From contig NZ_LUTN01000001.1 in assembly GCF_002111595.1 (NCBI RefSeq), forward strand, positions 248,001 to 312,000: a stretch of 64,000 nucleotides of DNA, given 5' to 3'. The DNA is from Lonsdalea britannica (lineage in GTDB: Bacteria > Pseudomonadota > Gammaproteobacteria > Enterobacterales > Enterobacteriaceae). Shown piece by piece: positions 8,837 through 18,400 of this stretch. Made by a program: the position numbers and the translations under genes. Every line of letters begins with the position of its first letter. Positions within the stretch are counted from its first letter, which is position 1. The notes beneath the pieces are model-generated. The model did not search any database. It saw nothing but the letters and a program-made list of their open reading frames with translations, and was not told where the DNA came from.

Positions 8837-9769
8837 ATGAATAACGCGTTATCTGTACCAGATAAACATCCCAGCACGTTGATGGAGCTGCAAACCGCGA
8901 TCCGTCTCATATACGGCAACTTATCTCCGGCGGAAAGGAAGCTGGTGGATGTCATTCTGGATCATCAGCATCACCTTGCCAGCTATAGCGCCACCGAGCT
9001 GGCTCAGCTGGCGGGCGTTTCCAAATCCACCGCTGCGCGCGTGTTCCGTCGCCTTGGCTTTCAGGATTTCAATCAGTTCCGCATGAAATGCCGCGAGATT
9101 GAACCTATGGGCTATTCGCCGCTAAGCAATCTCGAGCAGCGTACGTCGCACCCGAAGACGCTGCGTGAACGGCTGGATGCCCATATCGAGCGCGAGCGCA
9201 AAAACCTCAAAGGCATGCAGCAAGACAGCGTGTCGGTAGCGCTGGAGCGTGCGGTCACGCTGATAAGCGGCGCGCGTCGCGTCTGGGTACTCGGCTTTCG
9301 CAACAGCTTTGCGACGGCGTTTTACGCGCAGTCGCTGTTTTCTCACATGTTGAGCGATGTGCAGCTGGTCAACGATCCGGCCGCCAGATTTGCCGACGTG
9401 CTGGCGGATATCCGCCCCACGGACGTGCTGTTCGTCGTGGACTTCCCCCGGCAGGTGCAACTGCTTGCGCCGTTGGTCAGCGTGGCGAAGCGCTATCAGG
9501 CTCGCATCGTCGTGCTGAGCAACACGCTGGTTTCTGATGTCTGTGCGCTGGCCGATGTCGTGATCCCCTGCGCCGCAAAGCACGGCGATATTTTTGATTC
9601 CTACACCACCGCCATCAGCATGGTGAATTTCATCGGCAACGAACTGGCCGCCTGTTGTTCCGACAGGGCAAGCCAACGCATGCAGCGCATGGAAGATATC
9701 CATCGACAGATTGGCGATCTGTACTCACAGGATCCACCCTCGACGGTGGTCCACAAACGTCGGGGTTAG
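8837..9769 (+). CDS. MurR/RpiR family transcriptional regulator
   Basis: A 310-residue regulator with the two-domain RpiR layout. The N-terminal helix-turn-helix (about residues 15-85) contains YSATELAQLAGVSKSTAARVFRRLGF. The C-terminal SIS sugar-phosphate-type domain (about 115-270) contains RRVWVLGFRNS and later ARIVVLSNT. The start is the ATG at 8837 after GGGGGAAGG. It is the first gene of a same-strand series that continues 40 bases later with an ABC transporter and hydantoin/ureide hydrolases, so it probably controls that operon. RpiR proteins next to ureide or pyrimidine-type operons may sense a non-sugar ligand; the ligand here is unknown. Confidence 0.88.
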   Translation: MNNALSVPDKHPSTLMELQTAIRLIYGNLSPAERKLVDVILDHQHHLASYSATELAQLAGVSKSTAARVFRRLGFQDFNQFRMKCREIEPMGYSPLSNLEQRTSHPKTLRERLDAHIERERKNLKGMQQDSVSVALERAVTLISGARRVWVLGFRNSFATAFYAQSLFSHMLSDVQLVNDPAARFADVLADIRPTDVLFVVDFPRQVQLLAPLVSVAKRYQARIVVLSNTLVSDVCALADVVIPCAAKHGDIFDSYTTAISMVNFIGNELAACCSDRASQRMQRMEDIHRQIGDLYSQDPPSTVVHKRRG

Positions 9770-9809
9770 TCCTGTTACCCATTGATTTTCCAGCTTGAGG
9801 ACATGCGTG

Positions 9810-10846
9810 ATGTTGATATCCCTCTTTGCAAACGTGCACAAATGGGGTTGCTCGGCGCTACTGTGCCTGTCCGTCGTGGCTTCACCGGCCTATGCGGCAG
9901 ACCCCGTCAAAGTGAAATTCTCGCTCGACTGGCGTTTCGAAGGCCCTTCGGCCCCGTTTTTGATGGCGAAAGCAAGGGCTATTTCAGTCAAGAAGGGTTG
10001 GACGTACAGATCGACTCTGGTAACGGCTCTGCGGGTGCCGTCACTCGGGTCGCGACCGGGGCTTATGATATGGCCTTTGCCGATATCAACGCCTTGATCG
10101 AGCAAGAGTCCCAGCATCTCGGTACGGGCGTTAAGGGCATTTACATGGTGTATAACGCCACGCCCGCCGCCGTCTTTTTGCTCAAAAGCGCTGGCGTGAC
10201 GACCCCTGCTGCGTTAGCCGGCAAAACTATCGCCGCCCCGGTGTTCGATGCCGCACGCAAGTCCTGGCCGGTCTTTGCGCAAAAAAACGGGTTAAGCAAG
10301 GATGCCGTCACCTGGCAGTCCGCCGACCCTACCGTGACCGCCAATCTGCTGGTGCGTAAGAGCGTTGATGCCATTGCGGGGTTCTCTTTTACCAATCTGT
10401 TGAATCTGGAAGCTCGCGGCGTCAAGGCGGACGATCTGGTGGTTTTCCCCTATGCGCAATATGGCGTCGACCTCTACGGCAACACCCTCATCGCCAGCAA
10501 AACGATGCTGGAAAAGCATCCTGACACCCTCAAAGCCTTCCTGCGCGCCTTCAACAAAGCGGTGCAGGAAACGCTGGCCGATCCCGTCAGCGCCGCCCGC
10601 TTCGTGAAAGAACAGGATGCGTTGATCGATCTGCCGCTGGAAACGCGTCGCCTGCAACTGGCGTTTGGGCAACGGGTCGTCACCCCGGAAACCCGCAAGA
10701 ACGGCTTGGGTGATGTGGATACCGAACGCCTGAACCGTTCCATCAGCGATGTGGTTGCCGCGTTCGCATTGAAAAATACCCCAACGGCAGATGCGGTATT
10801 CACGCGGGCGTTATTGCCGGAACGCGCAGAGCGTTCCGTGCGGTAA
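9810..10846 (+). pseudogene. ABC transporter substrate-binding protein (NMT1/THI5, SsuA/TauA-like), broken by a -1 frameshift
   Basis: The first frame gives a signal peptide ending A-Y-A-A and a mature start DPVKVKFSLDWRFEGPSAPF. At the AA run 9974-9975 the protein must move to the next frame, where KGYFSQEGLDVQIDSGNGSAG and the rest of the NMT1-like fold continue to 10846. One extra A would restore a ~346-residue periplasmic binding protein. The family binds hydroxymethylpyrimidine precursors, sulfonates, taurine or nitrate-like solutes. Neighbouring hydantoinase and carbamoylase genes suggest a ureide, hydantoin or pyrimidine-type ligand (inference). ATPase and permease follow. Either the gene is dead and the importer lacks its receptor, or a base was missed in sequencing; the window-wide pattern favours the second. 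Confidence 0.82.
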
Positions 10847-10880
10847 ATCGAAAGGCGGCCTGATTCAGGGGAGAACATCT

Positions 10881-11660
10881 ATGAGTTTCGTGAAATTCGA
10901 CAATGTCAGTCTGGCCTATCAGCACAGCCAAGCGCTGGCGATTGAAGAGATTAACTTCAGCATTGATGAAAATGAGTTTGTGGCGCTTGTCGGCCCTTCC
11001 GGCTGTGGCAAATCGACGTTCATGAAGTTGACCTCAGGGCTGATTTCACCCAGCAAGGGCTACGTCTTCGTTAACCAGCGGGAAGTGGCGGGGCCGCAGA
11101 AATGCGTCGGCATGGCGTTTCAGGCTTCGAACCTGTTGCCTTGGCGCACCACGTTGGAAAACGTCATGTTGCCGATGGAAATCGTCGAACCCTACCGTTC
11201 AACCCGACATGCAAAAAAGCGGGAATACGAAGCGCAGGCGCGCGCCTTGCTCAAACGCGTCGGGCTGGAAGGGTATGAGGACAAATTTCCGTGGCAGCTG
11301 TCCGGCGGAATGCAGCAGCGGGCCTCCATTTGTCGCGCGCTAATCCACAAGCCGCGTTTGCTGATGCTGGACGAACCGTTCGGCGCGCTGGACGCGTTCA
11401 CCCGTGAAGAGCTTTGGTGCATGGTGCGTGATCTGTGGCAGGACGCGCCTTTCACGGTGGTGCTGGTCACTCACGATCTGCGCGAAGCGGTTTTTTTGGC
11501 GGATACCGTCTACGTCATGAGCGCGCGACCCGGCCGCATTATCGCCCGTAGGGAGATCGATCTCCCGCGCCCGCGCGATCTGCAAATCGCCTACACCGAT
11601 GATTTCTCTCGCTATGTGCTCGAACTGCGCGAGCACATCGCTGCACAACACCACGCATAA
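10881..11660 (+). CDS. ABC transporter ATP-binding protein (SsuB/TauB/NrtD type)
   Basis: A 259-residue nucleotide-binding subunit. The order of motifs is complete: Walker A GPSGCGKST near residue 40, Q-loop FQASNLLPW, signature LSGGMQQR, Walker B LLMLDEPFGALD, and H-loop VTHD. FRTTL/PW-type wording after the Q-loop is typical of the nitrate/sulfonate/taurine and NMT1-linked importers. The ATG at 10881 follows GGGGAGA; longer frames overlap the binding-protein gene. It sits 34 bases after the binding protein and 13 bases before the permease in one operon and would power import through that permease. Confidence 0.93.
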   Translation: MSFVKFDNVSLAYQHSQALAIEEINFSIDENEFVALVGPSGCGKSTFMKLTSGLISPSKGYVFVNQREVAGPQKCVGMAFQASNLLPWRTTLENVMLPMEIVEPYRSTRHAKKREYEAQARALLKRVGLEGYEDKFPWQLSGGMQQRASICRALIHKPRLLMLDEPFGALDAFTREELWCMVRDLWQDAPFTVVLVTHDLREAVFLADTVYVMSARPGRIIARREIDLPRPRDLQIAYTDDFSRYVLELREHIAAQHHA

Positions 11661-11673
11661 CGGGAGGCCTATC

Positions 11674-12429
11674 GTGATACCGCGACACACGTTAATCAAA
11701 CTGGCCCCTTGGGCGCTGCTGCTGTTCATCGGGGGCGTCTGGCAGGCGGTGGTGGTCGGACTGAATGTTCCGAGCTACCTGTTTCCTTCGGTGAGCGACG
11801 TGTACCGCTCATTGATTGCCGACTGGCGCCCCATCGCCGCCCACTCTTTACAGACCCTGTACACCACGATGGTGGGATTTGTGCTGGCGGTGGTCTTCGG
11901 TGTGGTCTTGGGCGTGGCCGTGGGAGCCTCCACATTGGTCTACAAATCGATATATCCCTTGTTGGTCGGATTTAACGCGATTCCCAAGGTGGCCTTTGTG
12001 CCGGTGCTGGTGGTGTGGTTCGGTATTGGCACTCTACCCGCCATCGTCACCGCGTTTTTGATCTCATTTTTCCCGGTGGTGGTCAACGTTGCCACCGGGC
12101 TGGCCACCGTGGAGCCGGAGATGGAAGACGTGCTGCGTTCGCTGGGCGCTTCCCGCCTCGACATCCTTAAAAAGGTCGGCTTGCCCCGGTCACTGCCGTA
12201 TTTCTTCGCTTCATTAAAAGTGGCGATCACGCTGGCTTTTGTCGGTTCGGTGATCTCAGAAACGGTGGCCTCCAATCTGGGGATTGGCTACCTGATGATG
12301 GCGGCTAGCTCCAACATGAATATGGGGCTGGTATTTGCCGGGTTAATCGTCATTGGCGCGATGGGGGTCGTGATGTACGAACTTTTCGCTCTGATTGAGA
12401 AGCGCATGACGCATTGGGCGCATCGGTGA
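11674..12429 (+). CDS. ABC transporter permease (SsuC/TauC type)
   Basis: A 251-residue inner-membrane permease with about six membrane helices and the BPD-transport EAA loop (RSLGASRLDILKKVGLPRSLPYF) that contacts the ATPase. I choose the GTG at 11674 because GGGAGG lies 8 bases before it and the first membrane helix follows directly. The gene completes a binding protein/ATPase/permease set in the order typical of NMT1-linked importers. The next gene starts 35 bases later, so import and hydrolysis are probably co-transcribed. Confidence 0.9.
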   Translation: MIPRHTLIKLAPWALLLFIGGVWQAVVVGLNVPSYLFPSVSDVYRSLIADWRPIAAHSLQTLYTTMVGFVLAVVFGVVLGVAVGASTLVYKSIYPLLVGFNAIPKVAFVPVLVVWFGIGTLPAIVTAFLISFFPVVVNVATGLATVEPEMEDVLRSLGASRLDILKKVGLPRSLPYFFASLKVAITLAFVGSVISETVASNLGIGYLMMAASSNMNMGLVFAGLIVIGAMGVVMYELFALIEKRMTHWAHR

Positions 12430-12464
12430 TGCAGCTCGGTCAACAGAAGGGAGAAGGTGGGGTG

Positions 12465-13699
12465 ATGACGAGCGAATTACAGGTTAACGGCGAACGCCTG
12501 CTGGCGTCGCTGAATGCGTTGGGCGAGATAGGCGCCTGCCGCAGGGCGGGGTGTGCCGACTGGCGCTCAGCGATGAAGACAAACAGGGGCGGGATTGGAC
12601 CGTCGCGCGGATGCAGGCGCTGGGATTAGCGATTTCGGTCGACGCCATCGGCAATGTCGTGGGCGTCTATCCCGGACTCATCGATGCGCCGCCGGTCATG
12701 ATTGGCTCGCATATCGATACCGTGGCGACGGGCGGTTTGTATGACGGCAACTACGGCGTGCTGTCCGGGCTGGAGGTCATCGCCACGTTAAAAGAGAACG
12801 GCCTGCGTTTACGTCGACCGGTGGCGGTGGCGTTCTTCACCAATGAGGAGGGCGCGCGTTTTCAACCCGACATGATGGGCAGTCTGGTGTATCAGGGCGG
12901 ACTCGCGTTGGAAACCGCGCTGGCCACGCGCGGTATCGATGGCGTGACCGTGGGCGAAGCGTTGCGGCGCATTGGCTACGACGGCACGGGCTCCGTGGGA
13001 GAAAACCGCGTCGACAGCTATTTCGAACTGCACATCGAGCAAGGACCGGTGCTGGATGAAGCGGGGATCAGTATCGGCGTGGTTGAGGGCGTTCAGGGCA
13101 TCTCCTGGACTGAATTCCAACTGCAAGGCGTCTCCAACCATGCGGGCACCACGCCGATGCGTTTACGGCGGGATGCCGGCTATGTCGCGGCGCAGATCGA
13201 TGTGTTTGCCCGCCAGCTGGCGCAAACTCTGGGCGGCGATCAGGTGGCGACGGTCGGCCATGCGGTGTTCAGCCCGAATCTGGTCAACGTGATCCCTGAC
13301 AAGGTGACGCTGACGGTGGATCTACGCAACACGGATGCCGAAGCCCTGCGCGAGGCGGAACAGCGCCTGTGGGCGTTTGCCGAGCAGGCGGCGGAAGACG
13401 AAGGGATCGCGCTGCGGCGTCAATCGCTGGCCCGTTTCGAACCCACGCCGTTTGCGCCGGAAATGGTGGCGCTGGTTGAGGCGCAGGCACGTAAACGCGG
13501 CCTGGCGTTCCACCGCATGCCGAGCGGCGCGGGGCACGATGCGCAGATTATGGCGGAGATGTGTCCTGCGGGAATGATTTTTGTCCCGAGCGTGGCGGGA
13601 TTAAGCCACAACACGCAGGAGTTTACGGCACCGAAGGATTTGATTGCGGGTGCGAACGTGCTGCTGGGCGCGGTCGTCCAGCGCGCCGATCGCGTCTGA
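12465..13699 (+). pseudogene. M20-family Zn hydrolase (N-carbamoyl-L-amino-acid hydrolase / allantoate amidohydrolase type), -1 frameshift near the start
   Basis: The first ~25 codons (VNGERLLASLNALGEIGAC) are in one frame and the rest in another. Adding one C to the CC at 12539-12540 joins them into the expected GACPQGGVCRLALSDEDKQGRDW. The remainder has all family metal residues: GSHIDTV and GLYDGNYG, FTNEEGARF, ELHIEQGP, and SGAGHDAQ. The family removes a carbamoyl group from N-carbamoyl-L-amino acids, beta-ureidopropionate or allantoate, releasing ammonia and CO2. Start is the ATG at 12465 after GAGAAGG. It follows the importer and precedes the D-carbamoylase. It could do the job of the M20 protein YgeY, which is absent from the purine cluster here (inference). 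Confidence 0.85.
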
Positions 13700-13728
13700 T
13701 CCCGCATGTTTTAGAGGAGAAAGTACCC

Positions 13729-14681
13729 ATGGGGCGTTATGTCAATGTCGCTATCGGCCAGTTAGGGCCGGTCAACAAAGTGGATTCCCGTGCCGCCGTG
13801 GTGGCGCGTCTGATGAACCTGATGCGGGAAGCCCATCAGCTGGGCGCGGATCTGATTGTCTATCCCGAGCTGGCGCTCACCACTTTCTTTCCGCGCTGGT
13901 ACATCGAAGACGAAGCGCAGCTGGACGCGTGGTGTGAAACCGCGATGCCGGGAAGTGAGACTCTGCCGCTGTTCGAACTGGCGAGGACATTACAGGTGGG
14001 ATTTTGTCTGGGCTATGCCGAGCTGAGCCGGGAACAAGGAGAAAAGAAACGCTTCAATACATCGATTCTGGTAGATAAAAGCGGCGAAATTGTCGGGAAA
14101 TACCACAAAGTTCACCTGCCGGGACACCGTGAGCATGAGCCTGGCGCGCGTTCCAGCATCTGGAAAAGCGCTATTTCACGCCCGGCTGTGAATTTCCGGT
14201 GTTTGACGCCTTTGACGGTCGGTTCGGCATGGCGATCTGCAACGATCGTCGCTGGTGCGAAACCTATCGCGTAATGGGGCTACAGGGGGTGGAAATGGTG
14301 CTGATTGGCTACAACACGCCGGTACACAACGCGCCCGCGCCGGAACACGACGACCTGTCGCTGTTCCATAACCAACTGTCTATGCAGGCTGGGGCTTATC
14401 AGAACGGAACCTGGGTCGTCGGCGTGGCCAAGGCGGGAACGGAAGAGGGGGTCGATCACATCGGCGGCAGCTGCATTATCGCGCCCTCGGGCGAAGTGGT
14501 CGCCCGCTGTGTCACCAAAGGCGACGAAGTGGCCATCGCCCGCTGCGATCTCGATTTCTGTCAGATCTACAAACGCACCACCTTCAATTTCGATTTGCAT
14601 CGTCAGCCTCAGGCTTACGGCCCAATCACCACGATCAAAGGCGAAGCGCTGCTGGCTGACGGCAGTCCGCGTCACCCATGA
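13729..14681 (+). pseudogene. N-carbamoyl-D-amino-acid hydrolase (nitrilase superfamily), -1 frameshift in mid-gene
   Basis: The family's catalytic set is visible at canonical positions: Glu47 in YPELALTT, Lys127 in KYHKVHLPG and, after correction, a Cys near 171 in CNDRRW. At the GG of 14143-14144 the reading must shift. One more G gives EHEPGRAFQHLEKRYFTPG, the signature of D-carbamoylases. Corrected length is about 317 residues, close to the family norm of ~304. Start is the ATG at 13729, 9 bases after AGAGGAGA. The enzyme would finish hydantoin breakdown by releasing a D-amino acid, CO2 and ammonia from the product of the hydantoinase at 22266. The stop overlaps the leader of the Mo-hydroxylase gene by a few bases. 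Confidence 0.85.
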
Positions 14682-14688
14682 GGTAACC

Positions 14689-17600
14689 ATGGAAGAAACA
14701 AAAGACGGATGGGATATGCAGACCGTGGGCCGCGAAGTCCCTCGCGTTGACGGTCTGGGCAAAGTGAAAGGCAGCGCGGTGTATGGGGACGACATCGTCC
14801 TGAAAGAGATGCTGCACGGCGTATGCCGCTATGCCGATATCGCCGCGGGGCGGGTGGAAGAGGTTGACCTGAGCGCGGCCTTAGCGGTGCCGGGCGTCGT
14901 CAGGATCGCCACCTGGCGCGATGTGCCCGGTGAAAGCCATATCGGCGTGGTGATGGCGGATTACCCGCCGCTGGTCAAAGACAATATCGCTTTTCGCGGT
15001 GACGTGATTGCCGTGATTGCGGCCGAAAGCTACGAGGCGGCCTGCCTGGCGGCGGATAAGATCCGCGTGCGCTATACGCCGTTCGAGCCGATCACTGGCG
15101 TCGAGGAGGCGCTAAAGCCGGATGCGCGTTTAATCCACCCCGGCAGCGCCAGCAACGTGATTAATCATCACCATACGATCAAGGGCGATATCGACGCGGG
15201 CTTTGCCGCCTCCCGCCACATCTTTGAACGAGAATATGAGGTGGGATATCAGGAGCACGCCTACATTGAGCCGGAATCGATCATCGCCTGGCTCGATGAT
15301 AACGAACAAATCATGACGCTCTCCGGGTCGGTACAGAACGCCCACCGCGTCCGGGGCTTTGTGGCGAAATATCTGGGGCTGCCGCAGTCTCGCGTGAATG
15401 TGAAACGCGCCGTGATCGGCGGCTCCTTCGGCGGAAAAGACGATATTATCGATCATCTGGCGTGCCGCGCGGCGCTGTTGAGCCAGCTGACGGGCCGACC
15501 GGTTAAATTTACCTACAACCGTGAACAGTCGATGCGGGAGAGCTACAAACGTCATCCCTACAAGATGAAATATAAAATCGGGCTGGATGACGAGGCGCGT
15601 ATTCAGGCGATCAAGATCGATGTGCTGGCGGATGGCGGCAGCTATGCCGGGCAGACCCCGTTTGTGACCTGGCGCAGCTCGGTGCAGGCGGCCGGACCCT
15701 ATCGTATTCCGAACGTGCGCGTCGATGTCACCGGCGTGTACACCAATAACAACTACACCTCGGCGTTTCGCGGCTTCGGCGCGCCGCAGGTCATTCTCGC
15801 CAATGAGTCGTTGATGGATGAGGTCGCGTCCCTGCTCGGGCTGTCGCCTCTGGCGCTGCGTCAGCGCAATATCCTGCAACAAGGGGACACCAGTATGGCG
15901 GGGCAGGTGTTCAGCGAACACACGGTTTCCGCCGAGGAAGTGCTGTCAAAAGCGGCGAATAGCGTCGATTTTATGGCGAAACGTGAGCATTACCGGAAGC
16001 TGAATACGCTAGGCGGCCCCGTCAAATACGGTATCGGGTTGGCGCTGAGCCACCGTGGATGCTCGCTGGGGGCCGAGGGGCTGGATGCCTCCTCCGCGCT
16101 GATACAGATCAATGCGGATGGCAGCGTTAACCTCTCTACCGCCGTCTCGGAAAATGGTCAGGGACTGCAAACGGTGATGTCGATGATTGCGGCGGAGGCC
16201 TTTGGACTGCCGCTGTCGTGGATCATGTTTACCGATCCCGCCACGGCGATGATCGCCGATGGCGGCTCCACGGTGGCGTCGCGCGGTACGTTAATGGGCG
16301 GGCAGGCGGTGCTCAACGCCGCCGACAAGCTCAAACAACGTATTGCGGAGGCGGTGGCGACGACGCTCGGGGCCTCCGGCGTCGATGCGCTGATGTGGCG
16401 CGATGGCAAGGTGTTCAACCGTGCGGATCTGAGTCGCCATATGGATTTCGGTCAGGCGGTCACGCTGACCAAGGCCACCGGCGCCAATCTTTCCGCCTAT
16501 GGCTGGCACGTCGCGCCTTCCATCCACTGGGATGAGGAAAAGGGCTGCGGCAGCCCCTATTTCACCTGGGTATACGGATGTCAGGTGGCGGATGTCGCCG
16601 TCGATACGCGCACCGGCAAAGTCACGCTGCTGGATATTACGGCGGTGCATGATGTGGGGAAAGTGATCAACCGCGTTGGGTTTGAAGGACAGGTCTACGG
16701 CGGCGTCGTGCAGGGAATGATCGGCTACGGCATGCTGGAGGATCTCAACATCGAAAACGGAGAGGTCAAATCGGAGAACTTCGATACCTATCTGCTGCCG
16801 ACGATCCGCGATATCCCCAACATCAACGTCATTGCGGTGGAAAATCACGACAAGGCGGGGCCTTACGGGGCCAAAGTAATTGGCGAGCCGGTGCTGGAGC
16901 TGGGCGGGGCGGCGCTCAACAATGCGGTCAGTTTCGCCGTGGGCCGCTGGAATCGCACGCTGCCGCTGACGCTGGAACAGGTGCGTCTGGGGTATAACCT
17001 GAAAAAACCGGCGCGTCAGAGCGAAGTTCAGGCGCATGACGGGGAGCATAAACAGGTGCTGCGGCTCAACACGCTGCAGGTCAGTCAGCCGTCGGATCTG
17101 GAGCACGCGTTGTCGCTTTTGGCGCAGGAGGGCGCGCAGGCGCTGGCGGGCGGCACCGACGTGTTGGTGCAGGCGCGACTGAAAACGACGCCGGTGCGTC
17201 TGGTCAATATCTCCGGACTGCGCGAACTGCGCGGTATCGCCGAAGAGGGCGATGGCGTCAGCATCGGCGCGGGCACCTGCTTTACCGATCTGGTGGCTCA
17301 CCCGCGCTTGATCCGCGATTACCCGCTGCTGGTGACCGCGTGCCGGACGGTGGGCTCGTTGCAGCTGCGCAATCGCGCGACGGTCGGGGGCAATATCGTC
17401 AATGCCGCGCCCTGTGCGGATTCCGTCCCCCCGCTCATGATTTATCAGGCGGACGTGGAGCTGCGATCCGCCGCTGAGCGCCGCCGGGTGCCGCTCGCCG
17501 CGTTTATCACCGGGGGTTACCGAACCCAGCTTCGCCCCGGCGAACTGCTCACTCGCATCATCCTGCCGCGCCCTCCCGAGGGCGAGCTGCGGCCGTTTTA

Positions 17601-17919
17601 TCTGCAACTCGGGCGTCGGACCGCCGTCAATATCACCCGCCAAAGTCTGACGGCGTTGTTCCGTCTGGATGCCCGTGGGCGAATCGACCTGTGTCGTTTA
17701 GTGGATGGCGCGGTATTGGGGCAGCCTCAGCGGCTGACGGCGGTAGAGCAGGCGCTGTTGGGGCATCCGCCAACGCCTGCGGTCATCGATCGCGCGGCGG
17801 CGGCGCTGGAAGCGCTGGTAACGCAGGCCATCGGCGGCCGCTGGTCGGCGCCGTACAAAATCCCGGTTTATCTCGATATGTTTCGACAGGTCATGTCGGA
17901 ACTGGCAGCGCAGGAGTAG
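14689..17919 (+). CDS. Molybdenum hydroxylase: Mo-binding domain fused to FAD-binding domain (E. coli XdhA + XdhB-like), possible assembly-made fusion
   Basis: One open frame of 1076 residues. Residues 1 to ~785 are a xanthine-dehydrogenase-type molybdopterin subunit, with SGSVQNAHRVRGFVA, GGSFGGKDD, AFRGFGAPQ and the late GEPVLELGG carrying the catalytic Glu. Residues ~790-1076 are a CoxM-type FAD subunit with AGGTDVLVQAR, LRNRATVGGNIVNAAPCAD and a C-terminal CO_deh_flav domain. The order Mo, FAD, then 2Fe-2S in the next gene equals E. coli xdhABC, where the first two are separate. A GTG at 17056 with GGGGAG 9 bases before it would be a natural FAD-subunit start, and one missing base near 17034 would hide a TGA stop. 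The substrate could be a purine or N-heterocycle. The start at 14689 follows GAGG. Confidence 0.85.
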   Translation: MEETKDGWDMQTVGREVPRVDGLGKVKGSAVYGDDIVLKEMLHGVCRYADIAAGRVEEVDLSAALAVPGVVRIATWRDVPGESHIGVVMADYPPLVKDNIAFRGDVIAVIAAESYEAACLAADKIRVRYTPFEPITGVEEALKPDARLIHPGSASNVINHHHTIKGDIDAGFAASRHIFEREYEVGYQEHAYIEPESIIAWLDDNEQIMTLSGSVQNAHRVRGFVAKYLGLPQSRVNVKRAVIGGSFGGKDDIIDHLACRAALLSQLTGRPVKFTYNREQSMRESYKRHPYKMKYKIGLDDEARIQAIKIDVLADGGSYAGQTPFVTWRSSVQAAGPYRIPNVRVDVTGVYTNNNYTSAFRGFGAPQVILANESLMDEVASLLGLSPLALRQRNILQQGDTSMAGQVFSEHTVSAEEVLSKAANSVDFMAKREHYRKLNTLGGPVKYGIGLALSHRGCSLGAEGLDASSALIQINADGSVNLSTAVSENGQGLQTVMSMIAAEAFGLPLSWIMFTDPATAMIADGGSTVASRGTLMGGQAVLNAADKLKQRIAEAVATTLGASGVDALMWRDGKVFNRADLSRHMDFGQAVTLTKATGANLSAYGWHVAPSIHWDEEKGCGSPYFTWVYGCQVADVAVDTRTGKVTLLDITAVHDVGKVINRVGFEGQVYGGVVQGMIGYGMLEDLNIENGEVKSENFDTYLLPTIRDIPNINVIAVENHDKAGPYGAKVIGEPVLELGGAALNNAVSFAVGRWNRTLPLTLEQVRLGYNLKKPARQSEVQAHDGEHKQVLRLNTLQVSQPSDLEHALSLLAQEGAQALAGGTDVLVQARLKTTPVRLVNISGLRELRGIAEEGDGVSIGAGTCFTDLVAHPRLIRDYPLLVTACRTVGSLQLRNRATVGGNIVNAAPCADSVPPLMIYQADVELRSAAERRRVPLAAFITGGYRTQLRPGELLTRIILPRPPEGELRPFYLQLGRRTAVNITRQSLTALFRLDARGRIDLCRLVDGAVLGQPQRLTAVEQALLGHPPTPAVIDRAAAALEALVTQAIGGRWSAPYKIPVYLDMFRQVMSELAAQE

Positions 17920-17922
17920 GAC

Positions 17923-18381
17923 ATGATGGATGTGGAAATGAAAATTAACGGTATTCGGGTGCAGGCGAGCGTCGACGACAATACCCGCCTGCTGGACTAC
18001 CTGCGGGACGACCGCCGCCTGACCGGGACGAAGGAAGGCTGCTCGGTCGGCGAGTGCGGCGCGTGTTCGGTCATCATGAACGGGCGGGCGGTGTGCTCTT
18101 GCCTGCTGTTGGTCGCTCAGTGCGACGGCGCGGAGATCACGACGGTGGAGGCACTGCACCGCGACCCGGTGGGGGTCAAACTGCAACAGGCCTTTGTCCG
18201 TCACGGCGGCGTACAGTGCGGCTTTTGCACGCCCGGCGTATTGATTAGCGCCAAGGCGCTGCTGGATGCCAATCCGCAGCCGAACGACGAAGAGATCCGC
18301 GAGGCGCTGGAGGGCAACCTGTGCCGCTGCACCGGTTACCAACCCATTCTGACCTCCATCAAAGCCGTGTTGGCCCAGTAG
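17923..18381 (+). CDS. 2Fe-2S subunit of the molybdenum hydroxylase (E. coli XdhC-like)
   Basis: A 152-residue iron-sulfur subunit with two [2Fe-2S] sites. The plant-ferredoxin-type site is [17 protein letters not shown] (about residues 38-54) with a further Cys near 60. The helical site has QCGFCTPG and CRCTGY, both complete. Such subunits carry electrons from the molybdenum centre to FAD. It begins 3 bases after the Mo/FAD gene, with AGGAG overlapping the previous stop, so the complex is made from one message. It is distinct from the second, fused FeS-FAD subunit at 29964. Confidence 0.94.
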   Translation: MMDVEMKINGIRVQASVDDNTRLLDYLRDDRRLTGTKEGCSVGECGACSVIMNGRAVCSCLLLVAQCDGAEITTVEALHRDPVGVKLQQAFVRHGGVQCGFCTPGVLISAKALLDANPQPNDEEIREALEGNLCRCTGYQPILTSIKAVLAQ

Positions 18382-18400
18382 TTCCGCTGGAGTGAATGCG

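Noticed and set aside
14305..14688. A 128-residue extension of the Mo-hydroxylase into the D-carbamoylase gene
   Set aside because: It is the shadow of the carbamoylase in another frame (Arg/Ser/Pro-rich), and a good ribosome site marks the ATG at 14689.
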